Positions 26,201-35,250 of a DNA stretch of 55,659 nt are shown here, piece after piece (within the stretch, counting starts at the first letter, position 1; every line of letters starts with the position of its first letter). The notes under the pieces are model-generated. The model saw only the letters and a list, made by a program, of their open reading frames with translations, was not told the origin of the DNA and did not search any database. The stretch is from the IMG/VR virus record IMGVR_UViG_3300028920_000083, positions 1 to 55,659 of that record; one strand, 5' to 3'. The translations under genes were made by a program, and so were the position numbers. The stretch comes from a virus.

Positions 26201-27574
26201 CCGTAAAGAGACATAGACATCACCATTCCATCCTTCGTCTAAATAATCTTCTAAAGCAATCTCAAATTCAAAAGTAGTGGGTGATTGCCCATCAAGACTA
26301 TCGCTAAGATTTACAGTATAGTAGCTACTTGGTATCGGTTCAAAACGTCTATCACCTTGAACATTACGATATCCGAATACATCTAAAATCTCAACACTTG
26401 GAATCAAATTTGCAACATATAAATCATTATAGTCTTTACGGAGACGAACTTTAGCACCACTTGGAAGTCTCCAAACACCAGCAAGAACTATAAGTTGATA
26501 TCCAGCTAAGTAACCTTCCTGTGTTTCAGCACCAAAAATTCCTCTGTAAATAACTTCAACAACAAAATTAGCACCCCATGATGCCCGAGGTACTGATGAA
26601 GTTTCATTAATTGTACTGTAGTGATCAAGTATTAAATCTTGGAATGGGTTTGTTACTGACCTAAACGGCTTACGGAAGAAACACTTTTTGCCAACTTGAG
26701 ATACACAATAATTAATACATGTACCATAAGTAGGATGTGTAACCTTAACATATAATCCTGCTATATGATCATCAGAATCAATCCAAATTACACTAGAATC
26801 TTGAACATGAGTATCACTAAGCTTACGATCTTGTAAAGCTATACTAGTATGCCATGCATCATTACGTGTAGTAGCTGTAAACACATTGCCATCAAAACTA
26901 CCAGTATAAAGTACACCACCAACATTAATTTGTATAGATGTATCCTGTGGAAAATCTTCGCCACCTTCAACTACAAAACTACCAAAATTCTGATTAATAC
27001 CATATCGTAATCTTCCACTAGGAGCATGACGAATACGTACACACGGTACATGGATTACTGTACCAAAACATAGAGGCCAAGGAACATCTATTGCATCAGG
27101 ATGAAGATTAGCTATATCACCTTCTTCTGGCGCATAACCAACTTCATTATCTTCCACGTAGGTTTCAACATCAAAGCTAAGTTCTCGATCACCCTCATGC
27201 CAGTTAATTGGACTTATGATTCGACCAACAAGTAATGGAGCTAAATCAGTTTGAGCATTACCATCAAAATGTTGGTAGATTATACAATCAAGACCCTCAA
27301 TAATTTCAGTATTAAGTCTAGCTTTTAATGAACCATCATTATCAAATAAAGTCACCCCGACACTTGAAACTTCACTAAGACTATCAAGCTTTTCTTGAGC
27401 ATTAACAGGCTCACACTCAGTTAATTTACCTTGAATAGTTATAGCATCAAGTGGAAAAGACTTATCTCCATAGTATTCTGTACCAGCATTCCAGTCAACA
27501 CGGACAATTATAATTGGCTCAGTACCAAGATTCTGGTCTACTTTAGCCTGAGCATGAGCCGATAATACTCTCAT
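23234..27574 (-). CDS. Large tail-tip/baseplate protein with Ig-like repeats
   Basis: 1446 residues. Residues 1 to about 680 resemble tail hub proteins, opening with IIIVRVDWNAGTEYYGDK and continuing through segments that could build the baseplate core. A Pro/Asp/Glu-rich linker (DPTNPIDPINNPTDPEDPG) follows. Three or so related modules of about 100 residues come next, with SFDVAPVEVERGTNFSIQVS, LSWDVSPSSVNRNVTFSVQI and EFDVSVDTNPVTRGVSFNLT, that look like bacterial Ig folds. The last 200 residues probably bind the receptor. It ends the morphogenesis block. Confidence 0.65.
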   Translation of the reverse strand: MRVLSAHAQAKVDQNLGTEPIIIVRVDWNAGTEYYGDKSFPLDAITIQGKLTECEPVNAQEKLDSLSEVSSVGVTLFDNDGSLKARLNTEIIEGLDCIIYQHFDGNAQTDLAPLLVGRIISPINWHEGDRELSFDVETYVEDNEVGYAPEEGDIANLHPDAIDVPWPLCFGTVIHVPCVRIRHAPSGRLRYGINQNFGSFVVEGGEDFPQDTSIQINVGGVLYTGSFDGNVFTATTRNDAWHTSIALQDRKLSDTHVQDSSVIWIDSDDHIAGLYVKVTHPTYGTCINYCVSQVGKKCFFRKPFRSVTNPFQDLILDHYSTINETSSVPRASWGANFVVEVIYRGIFGAETQEGYLAGYQLIVLAGVWRLPSGAKVRLRKDYNDLYVANLIPSVEILDVFGYRNVQGDRRFEPIPSSYYTVNLSDSLDGQSPTTFEFEIALEDYLDEGWNGDVYVSLRSSQGSNSASTVRYLLENYSNIIPDATTFNQAITDVAPYLSSFAVFDRPNVLSLVDKIAWQAALSLVIRDNQAFIRFLAVQHDADFGITETHVELKTLQLGFTETEEIWTKLIATWKTDYSGDEDSEKEYIYRNNEDIYGLKEKEIDFFIYNTSSILQLFVDYWGYKKSNIWRRCAFNTFLEGVVLDTYDILEIAVAKFSANNIRALVEHISYDSEESAVTIEAELWSKAGDVDAFDEPVEDEGYYLGDPTNPIDPINNPTDPEDPGAGREEVDYDIPGDNQTNPDDPGPDEDEEEEGENPTLYLSFDVAPVEVERGTNFSIQVSIRDSFGNLASKNVSGTLVLGSSDGSDVLNVSNINFVNGIWSSNSVQITGGSGDDSGIIQVSAPNIIEGGLTTRFETASTESFDIIDAMATTLSWDVSPSSVNRNVTFSVQISGGKNGGTLDVQLNSTDGLDRLYNGSGLLTQITLDGSGNYSASDWYILGGNGDDNGHLNLHDPAREYEDEACPQFSIAELSPQQLTQSLSFTQIMEANGLQLQVDPDGIVTSSVLFHNGIAIRKSTGEIDTSWVGNVMITAYDDVGNKLTWLGAGPDAQNYGSFIVVDVVSGQWESDDCRLLIPESAVNPITFVGEDLDSDLIGNAVSQIGTLEFDVSVDTNPVTRGVSFNLTIQAKDAEGNLLTTYVPPTQVDINLTSGDPSDAIAPLYTDNTGWSNGAKVVSCSITGGSGSDPAIIECVDADTAHNGETDLTVYTTVPAPTIITPVNGGDYFGLDTTYDEDAVDGTVEGEDAWWDTQNDARVNFFNDTALSGNGEAKISKWDIHPYADMLCNEAGGYKRYTITPAQKSGAVALLLNVAMNCRDKGNLSWPNWAWSSKAGAVFGRIIARSALDIASGYSLAYATAFSQYVMTWANQKSAEVGGTPTVPGTFKIQVPLSLLNYISPSTNYLYLWAHILCPILNYDTFLWSGGSGISHRQWEANFIVQNLEIYK

Positions 27575-28032
27575 TATACTTTGTCTCCTACCATAGTCTC
27601 GGAGAATATAATAGACTGTTGCATACGCTCAACTGCTGGTCTACATCTAAATTCTATAGTTACTGTACTAACTTCCATACGATTTAAAGATCCGGCACTA
27701 GGTTCATCAGCAGGACCAACTGATATAGCTTCAAAAGGTTGATTTATTATAAAACCTCTCCATGTAATTCCACGGTGGTCAACTAATTTTATCTCATTAC
27801 CACCAGAATTACTAAAGAAAGTAAGAAGCTCATCAATCTTAGCTTTATCTAAGTCTACAAACGTCATTAATAACGTATGTAATTCTGGTGTAGACTTATA
27901 ACTTCGTAATGTATCATCCATCGATTTACGAAATCTTGTTTTAATATCAAACTGATCGGAATTCCCCAATACAGGATTCCTTAACGTGATGCTATCAACA
28001 GGATTCCGTGCTGGATATGACATAGTTATCAT
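27574..28032 (-). CDS. Minor tail protein A, paralogue of the next upstream gene
   Basis: 152 residues; central EIKLVDHRGITWRGFI followed by TVTIEFRCRP. The same plan (EINLIDHFDQLWTGVI ... YDVSFEF) occurs in the adjacent gene. Such proteins join tape measure and tail tip. ATG 28032 overlaps the previous stop (ATGA). Confidence 0.55.
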   Translation of the reverse strand: MITMSYPARNPVDSITLRNPVLGNSDQFDIKTRFRKSMDDTLRSYKSTPELHTLLMTFVDLDKAKIDELLTFFSNSGGNEIKLVDHRGITWRGFIINQPFEAISVGPADEPSAGSLNRMEVSTVTIEFRCRPAVERMQQSIIFSETMVGDKV

Positions 28033-28415
28033 GTTAAGATGTCTCCCATAAATTCAAAACTTACATCATAACTACACGTTTCACGTACTTCTATAATTTC
28101 ATTAACAGGAGTAACTATAACTCCAGTCCAGAGTTGATCGAAATGATCTATAAGATTAATCTCAAGACCAGCAGTCTTTATAAGAAAAGCTTTAAGCTCC
28201 TCAATAACGGATTCTTGAATCCGTTCAAACTGGTATACATTAGTTTTACTAATAGGCCAATTAGCGTCCTTAACTGACATCAAGTCGCCACCACGCGACT
28301 CCACAACAAGAGCTTCATTATTAACACGTTGGATATCACCAATACGTGGCCCACGTAAGGTCACAAGATCAGTAGCACCAGAAAGTGTTCCAACTGGATA
28401 ATATAGTCTCAACAT
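28029..28415 (-). CDS. Minor tail protein B
   Basis: 128 residues related to the gene at 27574 by its central INLIDHFDQLWTG motif and C-terminal beta strand, so a tandem duplication is likely. It sits between the 164-residue virion protein and protein A, the usual place of distal tail proteins. Confidence 0.5.
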   Translation of the reverse strand: MLRLYYPVGTLSGATDLVTLRGPRIGDIQRVNNEALVVESRGGDLMSVKDANWPISKTNVYQFERIQESVIEELKAFLIKTAGLEINLIDHFDQLWTGVIVTPVNEIIEVRETCSYDVSFEFMGDILT

Positions 28416-28417
28416 AT

Positions 28418-28912
28418 TTAGCCACTCGCATTTAATGTATACTTAAGTCTCACGGTATCACCATTAGTGACCGCTAAGTCACCACCGGAGAATAAAGCTG
28501 TTGACCATAAGGTTCCAGAAGAACCACCCTTCGTATTGTCACTAGCCAAGAAGGCACCCTTAAGTGTTCCCGCACCAGTAATACTAAAATTAGCTAAGGT
28601 TGTATTTGTTATAGACTGTCCACTCGCGGCATCCTCAGGCCATGCTTGCCGATTAGCTTCCGAATAAGTTGTAAATTCAGTCCAACCTGCATGACTACCC
28701 ATCGTATCACTAGGGCTTAAACCTGTGTATCCTGAGGCATTAATAAGACCAAAATACCATGCTGTTATCTGTGAAGATCCATGAAACATTATATCTAAAA
28801 GTGCATCAAGACCACCATTAGTAATTCCGTTAAGAAATTCCCTAACTTCAATCACTTTACCATCACGTACAAGCTCAAGATAATATTTACCTTTTAACTT
28901 TAACTTATTCAT
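28418..28912 (-). CDS. Conserved virion protein of unknown role
   Basis: 164 residues with ITAWYFGLINASGYTGL, SDTMGSHAGWTEFTTYSEAN and a final GDTVRLKYTLNASG. This GLI...DTM.SHAGWTE pattern is common in phage structural regions, but its part in the virion is not known to me. Overlaps the tape-measure start by 4 nt. Confidence 0.55.
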   Translation of the reverse strand: MNKLKLKGKYYLELVRDGKVIEVREFLNGITNGGLDALLDIMFHGSSQITAWYFGLINASGYTGLSPSDTMGSHAGWTEFTTYSEANRQAWPEDAASGQSITNTTLANFSITGAGTLKGAFLASDNTKGGSSGTLWSTALFSGGDLAVTNGDTVRLKYTLNASG

Positions 28913-31900
28913 AATGCAATCGTTCCTCTCCTGATACCACGCCTCAGAATCTTACCAAGCCTGACGGCATCATAATCAGGCGATGTTGTACTTGGAAGAT
29001 TAACATTTACATCTCCCACATTTACATTAGTCACTTGACCACCACGGTCAAATGTTTGTACACCAGAGTTCATACGTACAAGTTGACTATAGAATCTTCG
29101 CGTAGCCGCTGCATTAACAACAAATTCACCCGGACTCAAAAGAGCCGGAACAGTGTCTCGACCATGTAATGATCCACCCTTTGCAAATCCAACCTCCTCG
29201 GCTACTGCTGGAACCTGAATATTTTGGAACATCATAGCTTCACGAACCTTATCAAGTTGTATTTCTAAATTACGTAGTGATTGTGTTAAATCTTTAACCT
29301 TTGTATCATAACTTTCTATTGTACCAGCAGCAGTTTCCTCAACCTCGGCACCTTCTTTAAGTGACTCATTAGCAGCTATTCTACTTTTGAGCAACTCAAT
29401 AGTAAGATTCCTAAGTTGTTGTTCTTGATCAGCAAGCCGTTCAGATTTTTGAATCAAGTCCTCTTGAGCATCCTTTTGGTCTAATAATTCAATAACAACG
29501 GCTGTAATATTTTCTCTTAATTTCTCAGTTTGAATATTGAGTTCCTGAGACAGTCGTGAATAATTTCCAATAGGGACTACTCGAATTGAGCTTCGTAATT
29601 TACTTAATGCTGACACAACTTCGTCTATATTTTCAACAGCCGGCACTTCTGCAAATTCTGCTAATACTTGTTCAATAGGTAATAAAGTTTGCCTTAACTT
29701 CTCGATTTGAGCGGCTTCAAATGTACCGGCTGATCCAAGAGAGGGAGCAGTACCTTTGAATAATTCACGCTCACCAGCAAGACCCTTCTGGATCGCACGA
29801 CGTATAGCTTCAAATCGATTATCTAGTTGTACTAATTCGACTTGTTCTGCTTCAATACCCTGTCGAATAGCTTCAAACCGAGTTTTAATAACCTCACTTT
29901 CAGCTTTCAGATTCTCAAGAGCAGCACGCTTTTCTAACTCAAAAATACGTTCACGTAATACTCGCTCCTCATTAATATTACGTATACGTAATCTAGCTTG
30001 AGCTTCCTCAGAAACACCAATTTCTTGTAGAGCATTAAACAATTCTCGCGTAGTTTGACGCCTTGCCTCAAGAGCTTCCTTTGCAGCAGCCGCATCAGTA
30101 AGTTTAAGAACTTCCTTAAGATTAAAGTCTTGAAATTTTCTATAGGCTTCTTCAAGTTGAATCTTTTGTAAAACAAGATCAATCTCTCGTTGATGTGCTT
30201 CTGCTGCTAATTTCTCAGCAGATTCCGCCCAAGCTGTGCGCTGTTGCGCTTCCTCTGCTATAAGTTCTAAATATCGTTCTTGGAAATTAATTTGAGTAAC
30301 ACTGTTATCAACTAACTTTTTCTCTGCTTCTTGTATACGCTTTATCTTAGCTTCATGGTCCTCAACAAGACGATTCATCTGGAGGCGGATTTTATGAATC
30401 GCGTCTTGATTCTTACGTTCATTATTAAGCTGATCTATTAACTTTAAATGTAAATCTAGCCTACGCCTTGCATACTGCTGATTCTCTTTTGCAACCTGTT
30501 CTTCGAGTTTAATTCGTTCAGCTGCATTATCACGATTTTCATCTTGCGCTTCACGACGGATTTCACGATCCTGTTTTGCAAGATCAAGAATCTCTTGACG
30601 CAATTCATCAAAAGCTTCTTTATCTTCAAGAGCCAGAGCAAAGACACTTGCTTCTCTAAGCTGTTCAATACGATTTTGGATTTCTCGAATCTTACCTTCG
30701 AAACCCTGATCCTCAATTTGCACTTCAAAGAGGAAACGACCAGCCTCACGAAACACATCAGTAGTTTCTTCTCGTAATTGTTCAGCTAACCTACTAAATT
30801 CTTTGAATTCTTTACGAGCTTGTCGAATACCCTCTGTTAAAGTTTTAGTTACATCTTTATTTATATTTGTTAAATCTCTACCAAAATCTTTTGTATCCTT
30901 AACTGTATCACGCCGTAGCCTTGCAAACTCACCAAATACGGTAGCAGCAAACCGCTCAACTCTTAATATTCTAGCTGTAAGTTCCTCTTCAAAGTCTGTT
31001 GTAATTTGTTGTGAAGCACGCTTTTCATCTTCTACACGCTGTTTAGCTGCATTCTCAAATGCTTTACGCTCTGCTTCCGCAGCTTCCTCTGCACTAATTT
31101 GGATTGTTCGAATCAATCCAATAAGTGCAGTCGCACCTACAATTGCAGCACTAAATGGATTAGTCACTGCTAAAACAGCTAATTTAACTGTTAAAGCAGT
31201 TAATGCCGGAATCAACACTAAGAGTATAGCTTGCGTAAATCCCTTTACAACATCGGTTAATCCTTCAAAACCATTAGTTGATTCTGCAATAAATTGCAGT
31301 ATTGTATCACCAAGTTCAACTAAGAAGAAATTTTTAATTTTTGTTAATTCAATTTCGAGCTTTTTGCCCGAAGCTTCAAGAACAAGAGCTTGAGCTTGAA
31401 CATACGATGCTGTGGAATTTTTAATTTGTTCTTGATTTCGAACAAAGAGTTCTGCATCTTTATTGACAATAGCAAGAATACCAGATAGTCCTCTAATTCG
31501 ACTAATATATTTAGCAATCTTTGTTGAACTACCTTCTGTAACCTCATTAAGCTTCCGTAAAAATCCTAAAAGACCATAAATACGGATTGCATCTTCACCA
31601 GAGGCAACGCCTAATTCCTCAAAGAGTTCCTTCATATCTTGAGTAGGCTTCAAGAGCTTAACAAAAATACCACGTAGCTGTGTATTAGATTTATTGTATG
31701 CAATACCCTGAATAGTTAGAGTATCAATAAGTGCTTGCAGATCTGTAAGTGGTATATTAAGTTGTCTTGCTAAAACTGCCACATCACCAAAAGATGTAGC
31801 CATATCTGCAATACGTACACGACCTAATTCAACTGTTTTAAAGAAACTTGCTGCAACTCTTTCAGCATCAGATACATCAAGTTGATATGCATTAATAGCT

Positions 31901-32871
31901 GCTGTTAAAAGATTAACAGCCTCAGATGTCGAAGAAACAGATGCAAGTGCAAGCTTATTTGCTTCCTCTAAGAAAGCAAATGTTTCTGCACCCTCAGCAA
32001 CCTGATTTGATAAAGTCTGATAAGTAGCTTCAACTTGATCTAAAACAGGAATACCAAAAGCATTGGAAAGAGCAACTAGCTCATCTCGCCATCTTTGGAA
32101 CGGTAATTGAGATTCTTGTGATATTGTTCTAACTTCTGCAATACGTTTCTCAAGCTCAATAGCCTGTCTAACCCCATCGGCTATGGCTCTGGTCAAAGCA
32201 CTTACGGCTTGACGAGCAAGCTGTAATCCCACAAGTCGGATCATACTCTGCCATGAAATATTCATGGTCCGTATTTGCTTATTAGCATCCTGTAATGGCG
32301 CTTTTAATTGTTCCTCAGCACGCCTAACTGCAGCCACTTGATTACGTATACGACGCATATTACCTGAATATGCATCGGTAACACCATTTAATCCTGTCCA
32401 TGCAGTTTTTACATTCTTAAGACTACCAACCTGTTGTTGAATAAGTTCCTTAAGCTTACCAACTTCATTTTTATAACGAAGAATAGCAGCAGGATCAGCA
32501 CCAATAAACGATACTCCACGCTGAACATATTTACCAACAGCTTGAGCTTGTCTATTAAAATCAGCTTGAACAGCAGCTAGTTGCCGTAAAGACTGTTGAT
32601 ATGCTACTGACTTAACTGTAGCCTCTGTTAAACTAGCTGAAACTGTTTTATAATCTGTGCCAGCTTGCTGCATAACAATATTAAGCTTACGTTGTTCATC
32701 AGCCTGTTTCGCTGTAACACGAATCTGTTGCTCACCAGCTTTATTAAATGTAAGAGTAGCAGTAACAGCAGCATCTTCAAGCCGTATGTAATCTTTCCAC
32801 GCTTGAATAGCTTTATTAACTGCTGCTACTAGCGTATCTGAATTAGCATTGATTCTAATATCATCACCCAT
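28909..32871 (-). CDS. Tape measure protein
   Basis: 1320 residues. Residues about 220-480 match the TP901-type tape-measure core (SQLPFQRWRDELVALSNAFG, then EAVNLLTAAINAYQLDVSDA). A hydrophobic stretch near residue 560 (LLVLIPALTALTVKLAVLAV) may help DNA or channel insertion. Most of the rest is coiled coil with repeated Glu/Arg/Leu heptads. At about 1.5 angstrom per residue the tail would be near 200 nm. Lies downstream of the tail chaperone genes as usual. Confidence 0.9.
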   Translation of the reverse strand: MGDDIRINANSDTLVAAVNKAIQAWKDYIRLEDAAVTATLTFNKAGEQQIRVTAKQADEQRKLNIVMQQAGTDYKTVSASLTEATVKSVAYQQSLRQLAAVQADFNRQAQAVGKYVQRGVSFIGADPAAILRYKNEVGKLKELIQQQVGSLKNVKTAWTGLNGVTDAYSGNMRRIRNQVAAVRRAEEQLKAPLQDANKQIRTMNISWQSMIRLVGLQLARQAVSALTRAIADGVRQAIELEKRIAEVRTISQESQLPFQRWRDELVALSNAFGIPVLDQVEATYQTLSNQVAEGAETFAFLEEANKLALASVSSTSEAVNLLTAAINAYQLDVSDAERVAASFFKTVELGRVRIADMATSFGDVAVLARQLNIPLTDLQALIDTLTIQGIAYNKSNTQLRGIFVKLLKPTQDMKELFEELGVASGEDAIRIYGLLGFLRKLNEVTEGSSTKIAKYISRIRGLSGILAIVNKDAELFVRNQEQIKNSTASYVQAQALVLEASGKKLEIELTKIKNFFLVELGDTILQFIAESTNGFEGLTDVVKGFTQAILLVLIPALTALTVKLAVLAVTNPFSAAIVGATALIGLIRTIQISAEEAAEAERKAFENAAKQRVEDEKRASQQITTDFEEELTARILRVERFAATVFGEFARLRRDTVKDTKDFGRDLTNINKDVTKTLTEGIRQARKEFKEFSRLAEQLREETTDVFREAGRFLFEVQIEDQGFEGKIREIQNRIEQLREASVFALALEDKEAFDELRQEILDLAKQDREIRREAQDENRDNAAERIKLEEQVAKENQQYARRRLDLHLKLIDQLNNERKNQDAIHKIRLQMNRLVEDHEAKIKRIQEAEKKLVDNSVTQINFQERYLELIAEEAQQRTAWAESAEKLAAEAHQREIDLVLQKIQLEEAYRKFQDFNLKEVLKLTDAAAAKEALEARRQTTRELFNALQEIGVSEEAQARLRIRNINEERVLRERIFELEKRAALENLKAESEVIKTRFEAIRQGIEAEQVELVQLDNRFEAIRRAIQKGLAGERELFKGTAPSLGSAGTFEAAQIEKLRQTLLPIEQVLAEFAEVPAVENIDEVVSALSKLRSSIRVVPIGNYSRLSQELNIQTEKLRENITAVVIELLDQKDAQEDLIQKSERLADQEQQLRNLTIELLKSRIAANESLKEGAEVEETAAGTIESYDTKVKDLTQSLRNLEIQLDKVREAMMFQNIQVPAVAEEVGFAKGGSLHGRDTVPALLSPGEFVVNAAATRRFYSQLVRMNSGVQTFDRGGQVTNVNVGDVNVNLPSTTSPDYDAVRLGKILRRGIRRGTIAL

Positions 32872-32872
32872 C

Positions 32873-33469
32873 TTATACCCTCTCAGTTACGAATACAGAT
32901 GCCGGAACAACAAACCCTCGTAACTCCATCAACAGCGCAACAATATAGTCACCACGTAAGTATTCATTATTTTGTATGCCAGTATTAAAAGTTTCTAAAA
33001 ACGCTGTACGTGCTTGTGACATACTCTGCCAATTTCCACTATACTGATATCTAGGCTCATCATGTAAGAAATGTTGAAACACTACAATATGAAATTGAAA
33101 ACTTAAATTTGGAGACTTATCAGTACCAAACTTAATATCAAAAGCTTCACGACCAAGTTGTTCACCAAAAGTCTTAGACTTGAACCTAGCATTATTGGAA
33201 GCAAATTGGCCCGTAAGATTTTTAAATCCAGCTTTAGCCGGGTTTGTAAGTGCTAATGCACTTCCCACTTCCTCCCGCAGTCTAACTTGTGCAGCTAGTG
33301 GCATCAAAGAAGCATATGACATTCCTGTATCAATATGTATATGCTTAACTGCTTCACGAACAAAAGCACGTATGCTTTCTTTCCATAATTTTATAAGAGC
33401 ATTATGAACATAGCGAAATACCGCTTGCTCATTCACTCTACGAACTGGTCTATCAAATTTTACTTCCAT
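32873..33469 (-). CDS. Unknown protein in tail assembly region
   Basis: 198 residues with an N-terminal FDRPVRRVNEQAVFRYV and a helical KLWKESIRAFVREAVKHI segment. It stands directly before the tape measure and after the tail chaperone, a place often taken by a minor tail or assembly protein. It has no clear Shine-Dalgarno, and an 11-bp hairpin precedes it, so its level may be tuned. Confidence 0.4.
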   Translation of the reverse strand: MEVKFDRPVRRVNEQAVFRYVHNALIKLWKESIRAFVREAVKHIHIDTGMSYASLMPLAAQVRLREEVGSALALTNPAKAGFKNLTGQFASNNARFKSKTFGEQLGREAFDIKFGTDKSPNLSFQFHIVVFQHFLHDEPRYQYSGNWQSMSQARTAFLETFNTGIQNNEYLRGDYIVALLMELRGFVVPASVFVTERV

Positions 33470-33476
33470 TTTATAT

Positions 33477-33507
33477 CTTGGGTGGCCCCACTAGGAGGCC
33501 ACCCAAG
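33477..33507 (-). terminator. Intra-operon hairpin, attenuator or processing site
   Basis: CTTGGGTGGCC (33477-33487) pairs perfectly with GGCCACCCAAG (33497-33507) around a 9-nt loop. No U-run follows on either side, so it is not a standard intrinsic terminator. It separates chaperone genes, needed in quantity, from downstream tail genes. Confidence 0.5.
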
Positions 33508-33511
33508 CCTC

Positions 33512-33652
33512 CTATAGTTTAACACCTAATGCTTTGTACATATTTATCTTATCTTCTTCTTCCTCGTAACCTCTTATTTGGTCGTAAGCTATCAATTGTG
33601 CTTGTCTCCACACGTCATTATCATCCCACGTACCCTGTACTCCCGGCGGCAT
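33512..33652 (-). CDS. Second tail assembly chaperone reading frame (gpT-like position)
   Basis: 46 residues, from ATG 33650-33652 overlapping the stop of the upstream chaperone as TAATG. It begins MPPGVQGTWDDNDVWRQ and has an EEEED patch. In many phages this small frame is expressed as a -1 frameshift extension of the chaperone. Here the frame is -1 relative to it, but I see no clear slippery heptamer, so reinitiation looks more likely. Confidence 0.45.
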   Translation of the reverse strand: MPPGVQGTWDDNDVWRQAQLIAYDQIRGYEEEEDKINMYKALGVKL

Positions 33653-34188
33653 TATTCCGAACCGTTCGCAGCTTCGCCAGATGGCGTACTGCTCAGTTCT
33701 GAACCGAGGGAGACTACGCTGCCTTGCTCCTCGGCCAGACCAGCTAAAAAAGCTGCTGTAGCCTCATCAATCTTCTTTTGATCAAGCCCGCAAGCTATCG
33801 TAACTGCATTAACGATTCGCGCAATCTCCGGTGGAGATAACGATGCCGCCCTCAACTCCTCCTGATAGTTGGCCCAAGTATCAGAATCATCCATATTGAC
33901 TGTTTCCCATTCCAGACCTTCTGTGGCCTGTAGGGACTTAAGAACCATCCAGTCAGTTTTACTAGATGCCCACTTCTGCAAGGCATCCTGATACGATTTC
34001 TCGTTAACAGCTAAGGTCCGCTCACCACCGGCCTTAATAATTTCCCGTGGTAGCGGTGCCGGATAAATTGACTCAAACTCCTCATAATCCAACACCGCCT
34101 GAGCCTTAAACACAAGGTTTCCTGTAGATCGCGGAATCACCACGATCTCAGTATTCGGACCTTCGATTTTCTTACCGTGCATCTTCAT
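33652..34188 (-). CDS. Tail assembly chaperone (gpG-like)
   Basis: 178 residues. Placed between tail tube and tape measure with a short overlapping second frame, the signature of gpG/gpGT pairs. It has helical chaperone-like features: YEEFESIYPAPLPREI, then a C-terminal PPEIARIVNAVTIACGLDQKK. Start ATG has an AAGGAG site about 6 nt upstream. No catalytic motif expected. Confidence 0.6.
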   Translation of the reverse strand: MKMHGKKIEGPNTEIVVIPRSTGNLVFKAQAVLDYEEFESIYPAPLPREIIKAGGERTLAVNEKSYQDALQKWASSKTDWMVLKSLQATEGLEWETVNMDDSDTWANYQEELRAASLSPPEIARIVNAVTIACGLDQKKIDEATAAFLAGLAEEQGSVVSLGSELSSTPSGEAANGSE

Positions 34189-34218
34189 TTTAATATCTCC
34201 TTACTTTAGCCCCGTAAG

Positions 34219-34758
34219 TTAGGGTGTCGTGGGATACCTAACGCTACTGGCTTCCTTCACATTGCACCTACCGGAACAAGCAACCGTGCCCGCACGGGCA
34301 TCATGGTCAAGCTGCTCCCACCGGAAATCTGCCAAGGTGATTACCTCCGTATCACCGGGCTGGCAGTCAGGCACGTAGGTAATGATGATGTCAACTGCAT
34401 ACGGACGACATATATCAGAGTCCGTTGACACCCACGCTGACGCATTACCCCGCTTCTTGAGTGCATCCTCAATAGTCGGAGCAGCACCAGTCGCAGAGGA
34501 GCCAAGCAGATACTCCCATACGAAGTCCATACGGACATCCATCGGAACTTCATCACCCTCGCGAACCTCATCGAGTACGCCTCGGTCTAAGGTGTACTCC
34601 ATGTTACGACGTTCCGAGAAGGTAAGATTACCCTCTCCAATCTTGACCTCGATACTGTTGGGACTAGTAGACCCATCCTGTATCGTGATCGTAGCGTTCT
34701 TGAGATCAATCTGAGCACAGACCGTTGCCCAAACTGATACAAGACCCTTCAATCGCAT
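34219..34758 (-). CDS. Major tail tube protein
   Basis: 179 residues, mostly beta. Motifs include ATITIQDGSTSP, KIGEGNLTFSERR, DRGVLDEVREGDEVPMDVRM, DFVWEYLL and FRWEQLDHDARAG, which fit a siphovirus tail tube. The C/G-rich codons and SD site (AGGAG) suit a high-copy protein. Position between tail terminator-like and chaperone genes supports this. The link is by context and fold pattern, not direct homology. Confidence 0.6.
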   Translation of the reverse strand: MRLKGLVSVWATVCAQIDLKNATITIQDGSTSPNSIEVKIGEGNLTFSERRNMEYTLDRGVLDEVREGDEVPMDVRMDFVWEYLLGSSATGAAPTIEDALKKRGNASAWVSTDSDICRPYAVDIIITYVPDCQPGDTEVITLADFRWEQLDHDARAGTVACSGRCNVKEASSVRYPTTP

Positions 34759-34773
34759 TCCTTAACTCCTAAC

Positions 34774-35250
34774 TTAAGGTTGCAAAAACATCTCGTAATG
34801 AGCTTCCACAGTTGCCTGCATAACCCTAGTTTTGGGCTCAATTTGGCCGAAGTGAGAAATCTGAATCCTCTCTTTACCCCGAGCATCTGTCACCAATTGG
34901 AGACAGCCAAGATAGGAATCATCATCATCAACTCCGTTACCGTACTTGAACACCTTTATACCATTCCAAAATGCTGCTGCTGCAATACCCACGTTCGCGT
35001 GTATTCTGTGATAACTACTTTGATCCTTTGTAGACTGTACCAATACATTAACTTCTATGTAAAGACGGAAGTAATTATGACTAACCTCCGTAATATATGG
35101 TCCATCCATGCGAAGTTCAAGAAAATCTTTCAAGTCCCGTGTAGCACGGTGTTGGCCTTCAATATACATATCAAGACCTTGCCGCTGGTCCATGAAATGC
35201 TGTGAGATGGATGCAAAAATCCATCTAGGCCAGTTTTTATTAACAGCCAT
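34774..35250 (-). CDS. Tail terminator-like protein
   Basis: 158 residues with WPRWIFASISQHF, FLELRMDGPYITEVSHNYFRLYIEVNVL and a C-terminal AHYEMFLQP. It is small, mixed alpha/beta, and lies between head closure and tail tube genes as a tail terminator should. Its stop TAA is 15 nt before the next gene. Function assigned by synteny only. Confidence 0.45.
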   Translation of the reverse strand: MAVNKNWPRWIFASISQHFMDQRQGLDMYIEGQHRATRDLKDFLELRMDGPYITEVSHNYFRLYIEVNVLVQSTKDQSSYHRIHANVGIAAAAFWNGIKVFKYGNGVDDDDSYLGCLQLVTDARGKERIQISHFGQIEPKTRVMQATVEAHYEMFLQP

